From NCBI GenBank assembly GCA_934675045.1, contig CAKUPI010000022.1, positions 1 to 14,091 of the forward strand: a stretch of 14,091 bases of DNA, in the 5' to 3' direction. Positions 13,991 to 14,091 of this stretch are shown piece by piece (within the stretch, counting starts at the first letter, position 1; the number at the start of each line of letters is the position of its first letter). The notes beneath the pieces were generated by a model, which saw only the letters and a program-made list of their open reading frames with translations, made no database searches and was not told the DNA's origin. The position numbers were made by a program, and so were the translations under genes. This stretch comes from an uncultured Eubacteriales bacterium (GTDB taxonomy: Bacteria; Bacillota; Clostridia; Oscillospirales; Butyricicoccaceae).

Positions 13991-14019
13991 TTGTCAACCA
14001 GGGCAATTTAGAGTATAAT
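13991..14019 (+). promoter_or_regulatory. Near-consensus sigma-A promoter of the tRNA
   Basis: TTGTCA (13991-13996), a 17-bp spacer and a perfect TATAAT (14014-14019). The predicted start is near 14026, leaving a leader of about 43 nt with a 5-bp hairpin (GCCGC-AATC-GCGGC) before the mature tRNA end, to be removed by RNase P. Confidence 0.85.
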
Positions 14020-14068
14020 ACATAAACGTCAGGCCAGAGGCCGCAATCGCGGCGCGCAGGCGCAATAT

Positions 14069-14091
14069 CCGGGTGTAGCGCAGCTGGTAGC
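14069..14091 (+). tRNA. tRNA, 5' part only (cut by the window edge)
   Basis: CCGGGTG can be the 7-nt acceptor strand, followed by the invariant U8-A9, the D stem GCGC, the D loop A-GC-TGGTA with the GG pair at positions 18-19, and the first two bases (GC) of the returning D stem. The anticodon is outside the window, so the amino acid cannot be read. The 5' sequence would fit tRNA-Pro-like genes, but that is a guess. Confidence 0.85.

Noticed and set aside
1..14091. Defence system, prophage, transposon, CRISPR array or toxin-antitoxin pair
   Set aside because: I looked for integrases, transposases, nucleases, repeat-spacer arrays and small paired genes and saw none. All sizeable frames on the coding strands have ordinary housekeeping, surface or stress families.

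Overview
This is a GC-rich (roughly 60% or more), gene-dense stretch of what looks like the chromosome of an anaerobic, spore-forming Gram-positive bacterium. The closest guess is the clostridial order Oscillospirales; that is an inference from gene content, and no marker here fixes the species. Pointers are strong AAGGAGG-type ribosome binding sites, lipobox lipoproteins with proline-rich linkers, a SleB-type hydrolase fused to a copper-amine-oxidase N domain, an S-layer/GH18 protein, and a pyruvate kinase with the extra C-terminal PEP-utiliser domain. I see no phage genes, transposases, CRISPR arrays or recognisable defence system. Most of the window is ordinary core genome with a few unusual arrangements.

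Layout. 1-422 (+): C-terminal end of DNA polymerase IV. 475-508: bidirectional terminator. 513-1250 (-): DUF4358-type lipoprotein, divergent from 1472-2311 (+), a secreted SleB-like cell-wall hydrolase. 2314-2342: bidirectional terminator. 2383-3528 (-): M20 metallopeptidase, divergent from 3701-5443 (+), pyruvate kinase; each has its own sigma-A-like promoter in the gap. 5460-5497: shared terminator. 5504-7492 (-): three genes read in the order HdeD-like membrane protein, Hsp20 chaperone, DUF6282-like amidohydrolase. 7632-9379 (+): PucR/CdaR-type regulator overlapping a DUF1003 membrane protein by ATGA. 9596-13845 (-): a tight unit of SLH/GH18 protein, RarA-type AAA+ ATPase and propeller lipoprotein. 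14069-end (+): the first bases of a tRNA behind a near-consensus promoter.

How the parts may fit together. The PucR/DUF1003 unit and the HdeD/Hsp20 genes leave from one intergenic region where two sigma-A promoters have directly abutting -35 boxes, so they are probably co-regulated or mutually exclusive. Together they look like an envelope or protein-stress module. The SLH/GH18-rarA-lipoprotein unit places a DNA-repair ATPase between two cell-surface proteins, with the last gene translationally coupled to rarA. Its transcript and that of DUF1003 converge, and their predicted terminators lie past one another, giving 3' ends that overlap by about 90 nt. These are inferences from sequence layout, not demonstrated systems.
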